From contig NZ_CP024985.1 of assembly GCF_002803845.1 (NCBI RefSeq), positions 620,001 to 684,000 of the forward strand: a stretch of 64,000 bases of DNA, in the 5' to 3' direction. Under the pieces are notes generated by a model. The model was not told where the DNA came from. It saw only the letters and a program-made list of their open reading frames with translations, and did no database searches. The stretch comes from Streptomyces lavendulae subsp. lavendulae (GTDB taxonomy: Bacteria > Actinomycetota > Actinomycetes > Streptomycetales > Streptomycetaceae). Every line of letters starts with the position of its first letter. Position 1 is the stretch's first letter. Below, piece after piece: positions 46,004 through 54,782 of this stretch. Position numbers and translations under genes: made by a program.

Positions 46004-46714
46004 ATGACCGGCATGGACGCTCGATTCCTCGGCATACCCGATCTGGCCGAAACCCCTTCCGTGGCGGTCGTCGTCGACGTCATGCGCGCGTACACCGTGG
46101 CCGCCTGGGCCTTCGCCCGGGGTGCGGAGAAGATCGTGCTGGCCGGGTCGCTGGACGACGCGCTGGAGCTCAAGGCCCGGCACCCGGACTGGGTGGCGCT
46201 GAAGGACGGGCCGGCCGCGCCCGGGTTCGACCTGGTCAACTCGCCGGGCCTGCTGCGCACCGTCGACCTGGGCGGACGGACCGTGGTGCAGAAGACCACG
46301 GCGGGCACGGTCGGCGCCCTCGCGGTCAAGGACGCCTCGCTGGTGCTGTGCGCCGGCTTCGTGGTGGCGGAGGCGACGGCCCGGCTCCTGCGGGCACGCG
46401 GGTGTGACGGCGTCACGTACGTGGTCACCGGCGAGGACGGCCGGGCCGACGAGGACCTCGCCTGCGCCCAGTACATCGCCGGGAGGGCCGCCGGGTCCGG
46501 AACGGACCCGGCCGGGTTCCTCCGCCGCGCCGCCACGTCACGCGCCGCCGCCGAGCTGGCGGGGGGCGTGCGCGAGGGGGTCCATCCGGACGACGTCGCG
46601 CTCTGTCTCGATCTCGACCGCTTCCCCTTCGCCATGGTGGCCACCCCGGAGGACTCCCTCATGGTCCTCCGCCCGTGCGCCGTGCCCCCGGCGGCCGAGG
46701 GGGCCGCGCTCTGA
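46004..46714 (+). CDS. 2-phosphosulfolactate phosphatase (ComB) family protein
   Basis: 236 residues from ATG 46004, with an in-frame ATG at 46013 as alternative. [28 protein letters not shown] near the N-terminus and [18 protein letters not shown] with [19 protein letters not shown] further on match the ComB fold. In methanogens ComB removes phosphate from 2-phosphosulfolactate in coenzyme M synthesis. Actinomycetes do not make coenzyme M, so the substrate here is open. Ends 17 bases from the convergent LRR gene. Confidence 0.8.
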   Translation: MTGMDARFLGIPDLAETPSVAVVVDVMRAYTVAAWAFARGAEKIVLAGSLDDALELKARHPDWVALKDGPAAPGFDLVNSPGLLRTVDLGGRTVVQKTTAGTVGALAVKDASLVLCAGFVVAEATARLLRARGCDGVTYVVTGEDGRADEDLACAQYIAGRAAGSGTDPAGFLRRAATSRAAAELAGGVREGVHPDDVALCLDLDRFPFAMVATPEDSLMVLRPCAVPPAAEGAAL

Positions 46715-46731
46715 CCGCCGCTGTCCGCGCC

Positions 46732-47550
46732 CTATGAACCGGTCCTCGGGCGGCCCTGCGGCTGGTCGACGTCCGGCCCGCCGGTGTGCGGCACCGGTGC
46801 GTAGCCTTCGGCCGGCGCGGGCAGCGCCTCGACGCAGGCCGTGGAGCAGGCGTTGACCAGCAGGGGCAGGACGTCGGCACCCGACGTCCGCAACGAGATC
46901 CAGACCTGGCGGAGTTCCGCGGGTCCGACGGGCCCGTCGCAGACGCTGCACGAGCGGATCCTCGACGGCCCCCGCACACCGGGGTCGAGGTCTTCGAGGT
47001 CGGCGCCCCGGCCTCCCGTCGCCGCGGCCGGCAGCGCCGGAAACGGCGGCCGTCCCTTGTGGTTGCCGTAGAGGGCACGGGTGCTCACCGTGCTGTACCT
47101 CAGGGCGGGGCACCGGGTGATCTCGTACGGGAACCAGTGCAGGCGGTAGGAGGTGTACGGGGTGAACTCCTCCAGGCTCTTCATCGCCCCGATCTCGGGC
47201 GGGACCCGCACCAGGTTGCTGCCGTACAGCGCGAGGTGTTTCACCGAGGTGAGCCGGGTGATGGCCGGTGGCAGCGTGATGACCTGCCGCCGCTGTTCCG
47301 AGGTGAGTTCCACCAGCGGCTCGAAGACCTCGCGCCCGTCGGCGGCAGCCTCCTCGACCAGTTCGAGCAGGCGTATCCAGCCCGGTGCACTGGTGTCCTG
47401 GCGTTCGGGGTGGAACCGGGTCGGCCGCTGCCGCCCCGCCCCGGTCTGCCCGATGCACCCGCACAGATCGCGGGACGCGGCCCGGCCGCCGGGCCCGGCG
47501 GCGTCGGCCCAGCGGTTCGGGAACACCTGCGGTGTCGAATCGTCACTCAT
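46732..47550 (-). CDS. Leucine-rich-repeat-type protein
   Basis: 272 residues. The centre has leucine-rich-repeat-like units (VITLPPAITRLTSVKHLALYGSNLVRVPPEIGAMKSL). A C-terminal part has paired cysteines (CSVCDGP ... NACSTACVEALP) that might bind a metal. No signal peptide. It follows a small membrane protein by 18 bases on the same strand. Probably a protein-interaction role; function unknown. Confidence 0.75.
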   Translation of the reverse strand: MSDDSTPQVFPNRWADAAGPGGRAASRDLCGCIGQTGAGRQRPTRFHPERQDTSAPGWIRLLELVEEAAADGREVFEPLVELTSEQRRQVITLPPAITRLTSVKHLALYGSNLVRVPPEIGAMKSLEEFTPYTSYRLHWFPYEITRCPALRYSTVSTRALYGNHKGRPPFPALPAAATGGRGADLEDLDPGVRGPSRIRSCSVCDGPVGPAELRQVWISLRTSGADVLPLLVNACSTACVEALPAPAEGYAPVPHTGGPDVDQPQGRPRTGS

Positions 47551-47568
47551 CCGGCCACGGTAAACGGA

Positions 47569-48168
47569 TCACCCCGCGGGCGTGCGCGCTTGGCCCTTCC
47601 CGGCGCGGGCCCGGTCGCGCAACCATGCGACGCCTCCGACCAGCACGGCCGCCGCGACGCCGTAGAGGGGCAGCCACAGGGTCGTCGTGGCGGCCAGGCA
47701 GTCGGCGACGGCCTTCCCGCTCTGGTTCGCCTGCGCGTACGCCAGGGCGGCGCCGTCACGGCCGGCCAGGTCCGCCAACGCGGCCTCCGTCAGGAGGGAT
47801 TCGTACCGGCCCATCGCCGGGCAGCCGCTCCGCGTGCCCGGCATGGGGAACAGCCAGGCCCAGCGCTGGAGCATGGGGGCCAGCGCGATCGCCACGCACA
47901 GACCGACGACCAGCGAGTACGCGACCAGGTTGCGCATGTAAGCGGTCCTGAGACCGGGCGTCCAGGCCGGCCGTCCCTGGAAGGCGAGGATCACCGCGAG
48001 GAGCGTCACTCCGATGAAGGTGGCGAACCACTGCCAGGAGCCCTGCGCGAGCGCGAACGTCAGCACGGCGGCGAGCCCGATGCCGACGACCCCGGCCGGC
48101 CCGGCGGCCTCACGGCCCGCCCCGCCGGATGCCGGGGGTCGGGCTCCCCGGGAGCCGGACTCGTTCAC
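47569..48168 (-). CDS. Small membrane protein, function unknown
   Basis: 199 residues from GTG 48168, chosen for the AGGAGGGG just upstream; an ATG at 48183 lies before that site. Four membrane segments are visible (GVVGIGLAAVLTFALA, FATFIGVTLLAVILAF, LVAYSLVVGLCVAIALAPML, LWLPLYGVAAAVLVGGVAWL) with a loop that holds two Cys. Ends in a basic tail. No family recognised. Probably co-transcribed with the LRR gene. Confidence 0.75.
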   Translation of the reverse strand: MNESGSRGARPPASGGAGREAAGPAGVVGIGLAAVLTFALAQGSWQWFATFIGVTLLAVILAFQGRPAWTPGLRTAYMRNLVAYSLVVGLCVAIALAPMLQRWAWLFPMPGTRSGCPAMGRYESLLTEAALADLAGRDGAALAYAQANQSGKAVADCLAATTTLWLPLYGVAAAVLVGGVAWLRDRARAGKGQARTPAG

Positions 48169-48302
48169 AGACCCCTCCTGCATGGTCGGGGACACCAGCC
48201 TCCTCCCCACGGCGCCGCGGTGGCGGATGCCATGCCGGTCGGGGACGGCACGGCTCCCGGATGGCGCAGCCACCGGGCGCGGGCGCCGTGGAGCCACGAC
48301 TA

Positions 48303-48320
48303 TTTGACCCCAAGGTCAAA
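48303..48320. promoter_or_regulatory. TetR operator/promoter palindrome
   Basis: TTTGACC-CCAA-GGTCAAA, perfect seven-base arms, 20 bases before the TetR start. The first arm contains TTGACC and could double as a -35 box. Likely autoregulation. Confidence 0.7.
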
Positions 48321-48340
48321 AACACTGCTACGGTGGCCTC

Positions 48341-48919
48341 ATGGGCAGGCCGAAGCAGTTCGATCCGGACGTGGCGGTGGAGCGCGCGATGGGCGTGTTC
48401 TGGCGCAAGGGGTACGCGGCGACGACACCCCAGGACCTCGTGGACGAGATCGGCATCGGCAAGGGCAGCCTGTACAACGCCTTCGGCAGCAAGCACGCCC
48501 TGTTCGAACTGGCCCTCGCACGCTACCGGGACTCGCAGGCCGCATGGCTGGAGGCACTCCTCGACCATCCCGGATCGGCGAGGGACCGGCTGCGGGGGGC
48601 ACTGGAGGCGCTGGTCGCACTCGACCTGGGCGACCCGGACCGGCGCGGATGCATGGCGGTCAACACCGCCGCCGAGTCCGCCCCCTCGGACACCGGGACG
48701 GCCGACACCGTACGCATGATGTTCGCGCGCACGGAGAGCGCGTTCCGGGCGACCGTCGAGGCGGGCCAGCGGGCCGGCGAGATCGACGGCGGGCGCGACG
48801 CGGCGGCGGTGGCCGCCTGGCTGCTCGCCACGGTGATCGGCATGCGGGTGCTGGCGAAGACCGACCGGGACGGCACGCAGTTGCGGCGGGTCGTGGACGC
48901 GGCGATGGGGGCCCTGTAG
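48341..48919 (+). CDS. TetR-family transcriptional regulator
   Basis: 192 residues. N-terminal helix-turn-helix MGRPKQFDPDVAVERAMGVFWRKGYAATTPQDLVDEIGIGKGSLYNAFGSKHALF resolves as a standard TetR DNA-binding domain, with the ligand domain following (RRGCMAVNTAAESAP). It probably represses itself and the SDR gene 88 bases downstream through the palindrome before its start. Confidence 0.93.
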   Translation: MGRPKQFDPDVAVERAMGVFWRKGYAATTPQDLVDEIGIGKGSLYNAFGSKHALFELALARYRDSQAAWLEALLDHPGSARDRLRGALEALVALDLGDPDRRGCMAVNTAAESAPSDTGTADTVRMMFARTESAFRATVEAGQRAGEIDGGRDAAAVAAWLLATVIGMRVLAKTDRDGTQLRRVVDAAMGAL

Positions 48920-48920
48920 C

Positions 48921-48953
48921 CGGGCGGCTCCCACCGCCCGCCCGCCCTTTTTT
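48921..48953 (+). terminator. Rho-independent-like terminator after the TetR gene
   Basis: GGGCGG pairs with one of two CCGCCC/CGCCC segments and is followed by six T (48948-48953). The AT-rich stretch just beyond probably carries the SDR promoter. Confidence 0.55.
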
Positions 48954-49007
48954 ATGGGCTTGTTTTGTACCTGTGATTCAAAAACATTCGAGGAAAAGGA
49001 GTCCGGC

Positions 49008-49790
49008 ATGGAACTCGATCTCGCCGGCAAGACCGCCGTCGTCACCGGGGCGAGCCGGGGCGTCGGCCTCGCGATCACCCGGCAGCTCGTCGCCGAGGGG
49101 GTCCGCGTCGCCGGTGCGGCCCGCACGATCACGGCCGCGCTGGAGGGGACCGGAGCCCATCCGGTCGCGGTCGACCTGAGCACACCGGAAGGCGCCGAGG
49201 AACTGGCGGCGCGGTCGCTCGCCCTGCTCGGCGGCGTTGACATCCTCGTCAACAATCTTGGCGGGGGCGACGAGTTCACCCTGAACGGGTTCCTCGCGAC
49301 GGACGACGCCCTGTGGGCACAGAGCTTCGAGGTCAATCTGTTCGGGACGGTCCGCGTCACCCGGCGGCTGCTGCCGAGCATCCTGGAACGCCGTGGTTCG
49401 GTGGTGAACATCTCGTCGATGAGCGCCCGCATGCCGGGCACGGGTCCGATCGAGTACGGGGTCGCGAAGGCGGGCCTCAACGCGTTCGGCAAGGCCCTGT
49501 CCGAGGAGTTCGGCCCCAGGGGCGTCCGCGTGAACACGGTATCCCCGGGACCGACACGGACCGGCATGTGGGAGGACGCCGACGGCTTCGGCGCCCGCCT
49601 CGCCGAGGCGAACGGCGTCGGGCACCGGGACTTCCTCTCCGGGGTGCCCGCGGCGATGGGCATGACCACCGGCCGCATGGTCGAACCCGACGAGGTCGCC
49701 TCCGTCGTCGCCTTCCTCGTCTCGGACCGCGCGGCGAGCGTGACCGGCGCCGACTACCACGTCGAGGGCGGAGGCATCAAAACGGTGTGA
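49008..49790 (+). CDS. Short-chain dehydrogenase/reductase
   Basis: 260 residues from ATG 49008 behind AGGAAAAGGAG. Cofactor loop TGASRGVG, NNLGG, catalytic Ser in NISSMS and YxxxK in YGVAKAG, C-terminal GADYHVEGGG. Classical SDR that reduces a ketone or oxidises an alcohol with NAD(P); the substrate is unknown. The leader 48954-49007 is unusually AT-rich with a TTTTG..CAAAA inverted repeat. Likely under the TetR regulator upstream. Confidence 0.93.
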   Translation: MELDLAGKTAVVTGASRGVGLAITRQLVAEGVRVAGAARTITAALEGTGAHPVAVDLSTPEGAEELAARSLALLGGVDILVNNLGGGDEFTLNGFLATDDALWAQSFEVNLFGTVRVTRRLLPSILERRGSVVNISSMSARMPGTGPIEYGVAKAGLNAFGKALSEEFGPRGVRVNTVSPGPTRTGMWEDADGFGARLAEANGVGHRDFLSGVPAAMGMTTGRMVEPDEVASVVAFLVSDRAASVTGADYHVEGGGIKTV

Positions 49791-49830
49791 GCCGTCCGGC
49801 ACCCCCGCCCGACGCCCGGGCGGCCCGGCG

Positions 49831-50799
49831 TCAGTTGGGCCCGGTCCCGAAGCGGCGCCGGTACGCCGACGGAGTGACTCCGGTCTCGCGGCGCATCAGG
49901 GCGCGCAGGTTGGCGGCGGTGCCGAGCCCGCTGCGCCGCGCGACCACCTCGAAGCGGGACTCGCCCCGCTCGATCAGCCGGCACGCGAGGGCGAGCCGCT
50001 CCCCCGTGAGCCACGACAGCGGCGTCGTCCCCAGCTGGGCCCGGAAGCGGCGGTGCAGCGTCGCCGGACTGACCGCCGCCCGCGCCGCGAGGTCGGACAC
50101 GGTCAGCACCGTGTCCAGCCGCTCCTGGGCCCAGACCAGGAGGGGTGCCAGGGACTCGTCCGGCAGGTCGGGGACGGGGCGCTCCACGAACTGGCGCTGC
50201 CCGCCGTCGCGGTGCGCCGCGAAGACCAGGCGCCGGCTCACGGAGTTGGCGACCTCCGCGCCGTGGTCGCGGCGGACCACGTGCAGGCCGAGGTCGAGCG
50301 CGGCGGCGCTCCCGGCGGCGGTGAGGATGTCACCGTCGTCCACGAACAGCACGTCCGGTTCGAGGTGCACGGAGGGGAAGCGGTCCCGGAAGGAATCCGC
50401 CCACTGCCAGTGCGCGGTGGCCCGGCGCCCGTCGAGGACTCCGGCCTCGGCCAGCGTGAAGGCGCCGCTGCAGAAGCCGATCAGGCGTGCGCCGCGCGCG
50501 TGCGCCCGCCGGACGGCGTCGAGCACGGCGGGGCGGCGGGGCACCTCGACGTCGGGGCGGTTGGGGACGATCAGGGTGTCGGCCCCGTCGGCCGCCTCCA
50601 GACCGGCCACTGCGGTGAGGGTGAAGAACCCGTCCCGCATCGAGGTGCGGGGCTCGGGAGAGCAGAGCCCGAAGTCGTAGAGGTCCCGGCCGAGCTCGGG
50701 TCTGCGCAGCCCGAAGACTTCGATCGCGCAGCTCAGTTCGAACGGGTTCGAGTTCTCGTCCACGATCACCACGACCCGGTGCGAGGATTCTTTCGCCAT
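49831..50799 (-). CDS. GlxA-type AraC-family regulator
   Basis: 322 residues. N-terminal DJ-1/PfpI-like domain (VVVIVDENSNPFELSCAIEVFG ... GFCSGAFTLAEAGVLDGRRATAHW) and C-terminal AraC helix-turn-helix pair (LTVSDLAARAAVSPATLHRRFRAQLG ... GVTPSAYRRRFG), the standard GlxA layout. Divergent from the cupin gene with only 52 bases between, so it probably activates or represses it. Confidence 0.93.
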   Translation of the reverse strand: MAKESSHRVVVIVDENSNPFELSCAIEVFGLRRPELGRDLYDFGLCSPEPRTSMRDGFFTLTAVAGLEAADGADTLIVPNRPDVEVPRRPAVLDAVRRAHARGARLIGFCSGAFTLAEAGVLDGRRATAHWQWADSFRDRFPSVHLEPDVLFVDDGDILTAAGSAAALDLGLHVVRRDHGAEVANSVSRRLVFAAHRDGGQRQFVERPVPDLPDESLAPLLVWAQERLDTVLTVSDLAARAAVSPATLHRRFRAQLGTTPLSWLTGERLALACRLIERGESRFEVVARRSGLGTAANLRALMRRETGVTPSAYRRRFGTGPN

Positions 50800-50851
50800 G
50801 TGCGATTCCTAGCACTCACACCGACCGTGCGGAACGGCCCAGGATGAGCCC

Positions 50852-51247
50852 GTGAGCAACGAACCCATTTCCCTCAGCACGGCACTGGCCTCCTTCGACG
50901 CCCTGTGGAGCCCCCGCATCGTCACGCGGGTCAACGACTACGACGTCCGCATCGCCAAGGTCGCGGGCGAGCACGTCTGGCACGTCCACGACGACACCGA
51001 CGAGTTCTTCCTGGTCCTGGAGGGGGAGCTGCGCATCTCCCTGCGCGAGTCCGCCGGAGAGCGTACGGTCCTGCTCCCGCGCGGGTCGGTCTTCACCGTG
51101 CCGCGCGGTACGGAGCACAAGCCGCACGCTCCGTCCGGCGCCGCCATCCTGCTGTTCGAGCCCACCGGGACGCCGACCGTGGGCGACCGGCACGAGGAGG
51201 TCCCCGCCCACGTGGACGCGACGACCGGCCACCCGCTCGGCACCTGA
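50852..51247 (+). CDS. Cupin-domain protein
   Basis: 131 residues, GTG start. Small single-domain cupin with metal-ligand motif HVHDDTDEFFLVLEGELRI (His, His, Glu) and the second motif PRGTEHKPHAP (His). Similar proteins are annotated as mannose-6-phosphate isomerase-like cupins, but no specific activity can be assigned. Divergent from the GlxA-type regulator. Confidence 0.9.
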   Translation: MSNEPISLSTALASFDALWSPRIVTRVNDYDVRIAKVAGEHVWHVHDDTDEFFLVLEGELRISLRESAGERTVLLPRGSVFTVPRGTEHKPHAPSGAAILLFEPTGTPTVGDRHEEVPAHVDATTGHPLGT

Positions 51248-51394
51248 ACCGGCCACGGACCCGGCCGGTGCTCCGCTGCTCCGCGGACGGGCGCGCGGTG
51301 TGGCCGCGTTCGGGGGGACCCGTGGTGGCGCCTCCCCTGCGGCGCCGCGGGCGTCCGGTGAGGCTTGCGCTCCGGACCGCGGATCGGTGAGCGG

Positions 51395-51631
51395 ATGAGC
51401 GCAGAGGTGTGGGGGCGGGTCCGCCGCGATCTGCCCGGCCCGGCCGCCGCCGCGGTCCGTGCCGTGGACGTGGCCCTGGCCGGTGGCGACGCCCGGGCCG
51501 CGGTCGCGGCCGCCCGGAGCGTCTTCGCCGCGTACGCGGTCGCCGTGCCCCTGCCGGTGACGGTGGCCTTGCGGCGGCCCTTCCACAGGCTGCCGGACGA
51601 GCTGGACGCCCCGTCACGGCCTGCCGCCTGA
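51395..51631 (+). CDS. Small hypothetical protein (uncertain)
   Basis: 78 residues from ATG 51395, Ala-rich and helical (AAVRAVDVALAGGDARAAVAAARSVFAAYAVAV). No family recognised and only a weak ribosome-binding site. It fills a 437-base gap between the cupin and the betaine operon. It may be a chance ORF. Confidence 0.35.
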   Translation: MSAEVWGRVRRDLPGPAAAAVRAVDVALAGGDARAAVAAARSVFAAYAVAVPLPVTVALRRPFHRLPDELDAPSRPAA

Positions 51632-51684
51632 CGGTCCGCACGGCGGCGGGTGCGCGCGGGTGCGGGGCGGCGGGTGCGGGGACG

Positions 51685-52668
51685 TCAGGTCAGCCAGGGC
51701 TTCCAGACGTTCTCGTTGCGCTCCACCCACTTCTTCGCCGCCTGCTGGGGCGAGAGCTTCTCCTCGGCGATCATCAGGGACACCTCGTTCTGCTGTTCCT
51801 TGGTCCAGTGGAACTTCTTCAGGAAGCCGGCCGCCTTGCCGCCCGACTCCGCGAAGCGCGTGTTCAGGTACTTCCGCAGCGGTGTGTGCGGGTAGGCGCA
51901 GGCCACCTTCTGCGGATCGTCGGCGCAGCCCTCGGTGTACTCGGGGAGTTTCACCTCGGTCATCGGGACGCGTTGGAAGAGCCACTGGGGCTCGTACCAG
52001 TACGTCAGGAAGGGCTTGTGCTCCTTGGCGAACTGTTTGATCTGGGTGATCTGGGCCGCCTCGGAGCCGGCGAAGACGACTTCGAGGTCCAGGCCGAGGT
52101 TCTTCACCAGCGCCTTGTCGTTCGTGACGTAGGACGGGGAGCCGTCCATCAGCTGCCCCTTGCCCCGGCTCTCGGGGGTGCGCAGCAGGTCGGCGTACTT
52201 GTCGAGGTTCTTCCAGTCGGTGACGTCGGGGTGCTCCTCGGCGAACCAGGTGGGGACGAACCAGCCGATGTGGCCCGTCACCCCCAGTTCTCCGCCGGGG
52301 GTGATGGTCTTCTTCCCGCGGACGTACCGCTCCTCCTGCTCGGGGTGGCCCCAGTCCTCCAGGATCGCGTCGACGCGGCCCTGGCTGAGGGCGTCCCACG
52401 CGGGGACCTCGTCGACCTGGACGGTGTCCACGCGGTAGCCCAGCTCGTGTTCGAGGAGGTAGGAGGCGACGGCGGTGTTCGCCTGGGCGCCGACCCACGA
52501 CTGGACGGAGAGGGTGACGGTCTTGGCACCCTGTGCCGCGGCGTACGGGGAGGACTGGCGGGTCATGTCGGCCGCCCCGCAGCCGGTGAGGGCGGCGAGG
52601 GCGGTCGTGGCGGCGAGCAGGGTCGCGCCGTGGCGGCCGAGGGGGCGCCGGGGGTGTGCGTCGCGCAT
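51685..52668 (-). CDS. Glycine betaine/proline ABC transporter substrate-binding lipoprotein
   Basis: 327 residues. Lipoprotein signal with lipobox LTGC near residue 29. The mature part reads TVTLSVQSWVGAQANTAVASYLLEHELGYRV, with the WVGAQANT and WGHP, WYEPQW aromatic segments expected for the cation-pi cage that binds betaine in OpuAC/ProX proteins. Last gene of the operon, starting one base after the permease stop. Confidence 0.94.
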   Translation of the reverse strand: MRDAHPRRPLGRHGATLLAATTALAALTGCGAADMTRQSSPYAAAQGAKTVTLSVQSWVGAQANTAVASYLLEHELGYRVDTVQVDEVPAWDALSQGRVDAILEDWGHPEQEERYVRGKKTITPGGELGVTGHIGWFVPTWFAEEHPDVTDWKNLDKYADLLRTPESRGKGQLMDGSPSYVTNDKALVKNLGLDLEVVFAGSEAAQITQIKQFAKEHKPFLTYWYEPQWLFQRVPMTEVKLPEYTEGCADDPQKVACAYPHTPLRKYLNTRFAESGGKAAGFLKKFHWTKEQQNEVSLMIAEEKLSPQQAAKKWVERNENVWKPWLT

Positions 52669-52669
52669 G

Positions 52670-54730
52670 TCAGTCCTCCTTCGCGGGCTGGGTGACGCGG
52701 TCGAGCAGCAGGCCGAGGCAGACGATCGCGGCGCCGGCCACCAGGCCGGTGGCGAGGTCGCCCTGGGCGAGGCCGAGGACGACGTCGTAGCCGAGCGCGC
52801 CGCCGCCGACCAGTCCGCCGATGATGACGACGGCGAGGACGAGGACCACGGCCTGGTTGACGGCCAGCAGCAGCGCGGGCCGGGCCAGGGGGAGTTGGAC
52901 CTGCCGGAGCAGTTGCGAGCGGCTCGCGCCGAGCGAGCGGACGGATTCCACGACCGCCGGGTCCACCTCGCGCAGACCCTGGGTGGTGATCCGTACGACG
53001 GCCGGCAGCGCGTACACCACGGCGGCCGCGGCGGCCGGTGCGCGGCCGACGCCGAACAGCGCGACCACGGGGATGAGGTAGACGAACTGCGGGAGGGTCT
53101 GGCAGACGTCGAGGACGGGCCGCAGCAGCCGTTCGGCCCGGGCGCTGCGGGCGGCGCCCACGGCGATCGCGAAACCGAGCACGAGCGTGACCGCGACGGC
53201 GGCCAGGACCTGGGAGAGGGTGTCCAGGGAGGCTTCCCACACGCCGAGCGCTCCGATGGCGCCCAGGGCGAGGACGGCGGTGAGCGCGGTGCGCCAGGTG
53301 CCCGCGAGCAGGCCGAGCGCGCAGGCCAGCAGGAGGAGCAGCCACCAGGGTGCGGCCTGGAGTCCGGAGCGCAGCGGGTCGAGGATCCAGCCGGTGAAGC
53401 GGGCGGCCCAGTCGGCGGTGCCGCCGACGACGGGGACGCCCGAGTAGAGGTGGCCGGTCATCCAGGCGACGGCCGAGTTCACCGGGTCGGCCAGGGGGAC
53501 GGTCCAGGAGCCGGGCCACAGGGAGCTCCCGGCGACGCGCCCCGCGACGGCGGCGGCCACCGCCACGAGGAAGGTGAGCAGGCGGCCGTACCAGCCGCAG
53601 AACACCCGTCGCAGCAGGTGCTGTTCGCGGGCGGGGACGGGGGTGGCGCCGATCCGGCGGCCCGCGGCGTCGGCGGTGCGGTCCAGTACGACGGCGAGCA
53701 GCACGATCGGGATTCCGGCGGCCAGGGCCGCACCGACGTCCACGGAGGCGAGGGCCTGGTAGACGCGGTCGCCGAGGCCGCCCGCGCCGATCACGGAGGC
53801 GATGACGGCCATGGACAGGCCTGTCATGATGGCCTGGTTGACGCCGAGCAGGAGCTGTCGGCGTGCGAGCGGGAGGCGGGCGGTCAGCAGTCGCTGGCGT
53901 CCGGTGGCGCCGAGCGAGGCGGCGGCCTCCATCACGCCCGCGTCGGCCCCGCGCAGGCCGAGGGCGGTGAGGCGGGCCATGGGCGGGGCGGCGTAGACGA
54001 CGGTGGCGAGGACGGCGGCGGGCACGCCGATGCCGAAGACGAGCACCATCGGCAGCAGGTACGCGAAGGCCGGCAGGATCTGCATGGTGTCGAGTACGGG
54101 GCGCAGGACGCGGTCGGCGCGCGGGGAGAGCCCCGCGGCGAGGCCGAGCAGGGCGCCCAGTACGACGGAGGCCGCGACGGCGACGGCCATCAGGGCGAGG
54201 GTCTGCATGGTCGGCACCCACATGCCGAGCAGGCCGCAGGCGACGAAGGCGGCGGCGCAGGTCAGGGCGAGGCGGATGCCGGCGAGGCGCCAGGCGACCA
54301 GGGCGGCCAGGGCGGTGACCCCGGTCCAGCCCGCGGCGAGCAGAAGGACGTACACGGCGCGGACGGACACCACGACGGCGTTGCTGATGTGGCCGAAGAA
54401 GTAGAGGAACAGGGGGTGGCTGTCGCGGTGGTCGATGATCCAGTCGCCGGCGCGGCCGAGCGGGCCGGACAGGTCGGCGGTGAGGGCCGCGGGCCAGCTC
54501 CCGGCGCCCGGGAAGACCACGGCGAGCGGGATCAGCAGGGCGACGGCGACGCCCATCGGGACGAGGAAGGCGCGGCGCGCGGCGAGGGCGGCCAGGGGTC
54601 TGCGGGGGCGGTCCTGGGCGGCGGCGGTGTGGGCGGTCCTCGGACCGGCGGGCCGGTCGACGGACTGCCGGCCCCGCGCAGGGCCGGCGGGGCGGGTGCC
54701 GGGCGGGGTGTGGGTCCGGGTCGCGGTCAC
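52670..54730 (-). CDS. Glycine betaine ABC transporter permease, two fused ProW-like domains
   Basis: 686 residues from GTG 54730, eight bases after GGAGG; GTGs at 54736 and 54739 are also in frame. Two binding-protein-dependent permease domains in one chain. Each has its own EAA-type loop: EAAASLGATGRQRLLTARLPLARRQLL in the first half and ESVRSLGASRSQLLRQVQLPLARPALL in the second. The family usually has a single domain that dimerises, so this is an internal duplication that makes one polypeptide pore. Confidence 0.93.
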   Translation of the reverse strand: MTATRTHTPPGTRPAGPARGRQSVDRPAGPRTAHTAAAQDRPRRPLAALAARRAFLVPMGVAVALLIPLAVVFPGAGSWPAALTADLSGPLGRAGDWIIDHRDSHPLFLYFFGHISNAVVVSVRAVYVLLLAAGWTGVTALAALVAWRLAGIRLALTCAAAFVACGLLGMWVPTMQTLALMAVAVAASVVLGALLGLAAGLSPRADRVLRPVLDTMQILPAFAYLLPMVLVFGIGVPAAVLATVVYAAPPMARLTALGLRGADAGVMEAAASLGATGRQRLLTARLPLARRQLLLGVNQAIMTGLSMAVIASVIGAGGLGDRVYQALASVDVGAALAAGIPIVLLAVVLDRTADAAGRRIGATPVPAREQHLLRRVFCGWYGRLLTFLVAVAAAVAGRVAGSSLWPGSWTVPLADPVNSAVAWMTGHLYSGVPVVGGTADWAARFTGWILDPLRSGLQAAPWWLLLLLACALGLLAGTWRTALTAVLALGAIGALGVWEASLDTLSQVLAAVAVTLVLGFAIAVGAARSARAERLLRPVLDVCQTLPQFVYLIPVVALFGVGRAPAAAAAVVYALPAVVRITTQGLREVDPAVVESVRSLGASRSQLLRQVQLPLARPALLLAVNQAVVLVLAVVIIGGLVGGGALGYDVVLGLAQGDLATGLVAGAAIVCLGLLLDRVTQPAKED

Positions 54731-54782
54731 ACGCACCACCTCCGTTCATCGGGGGCGGGGGCCGTGGGGCGGGCCGGGCGGG

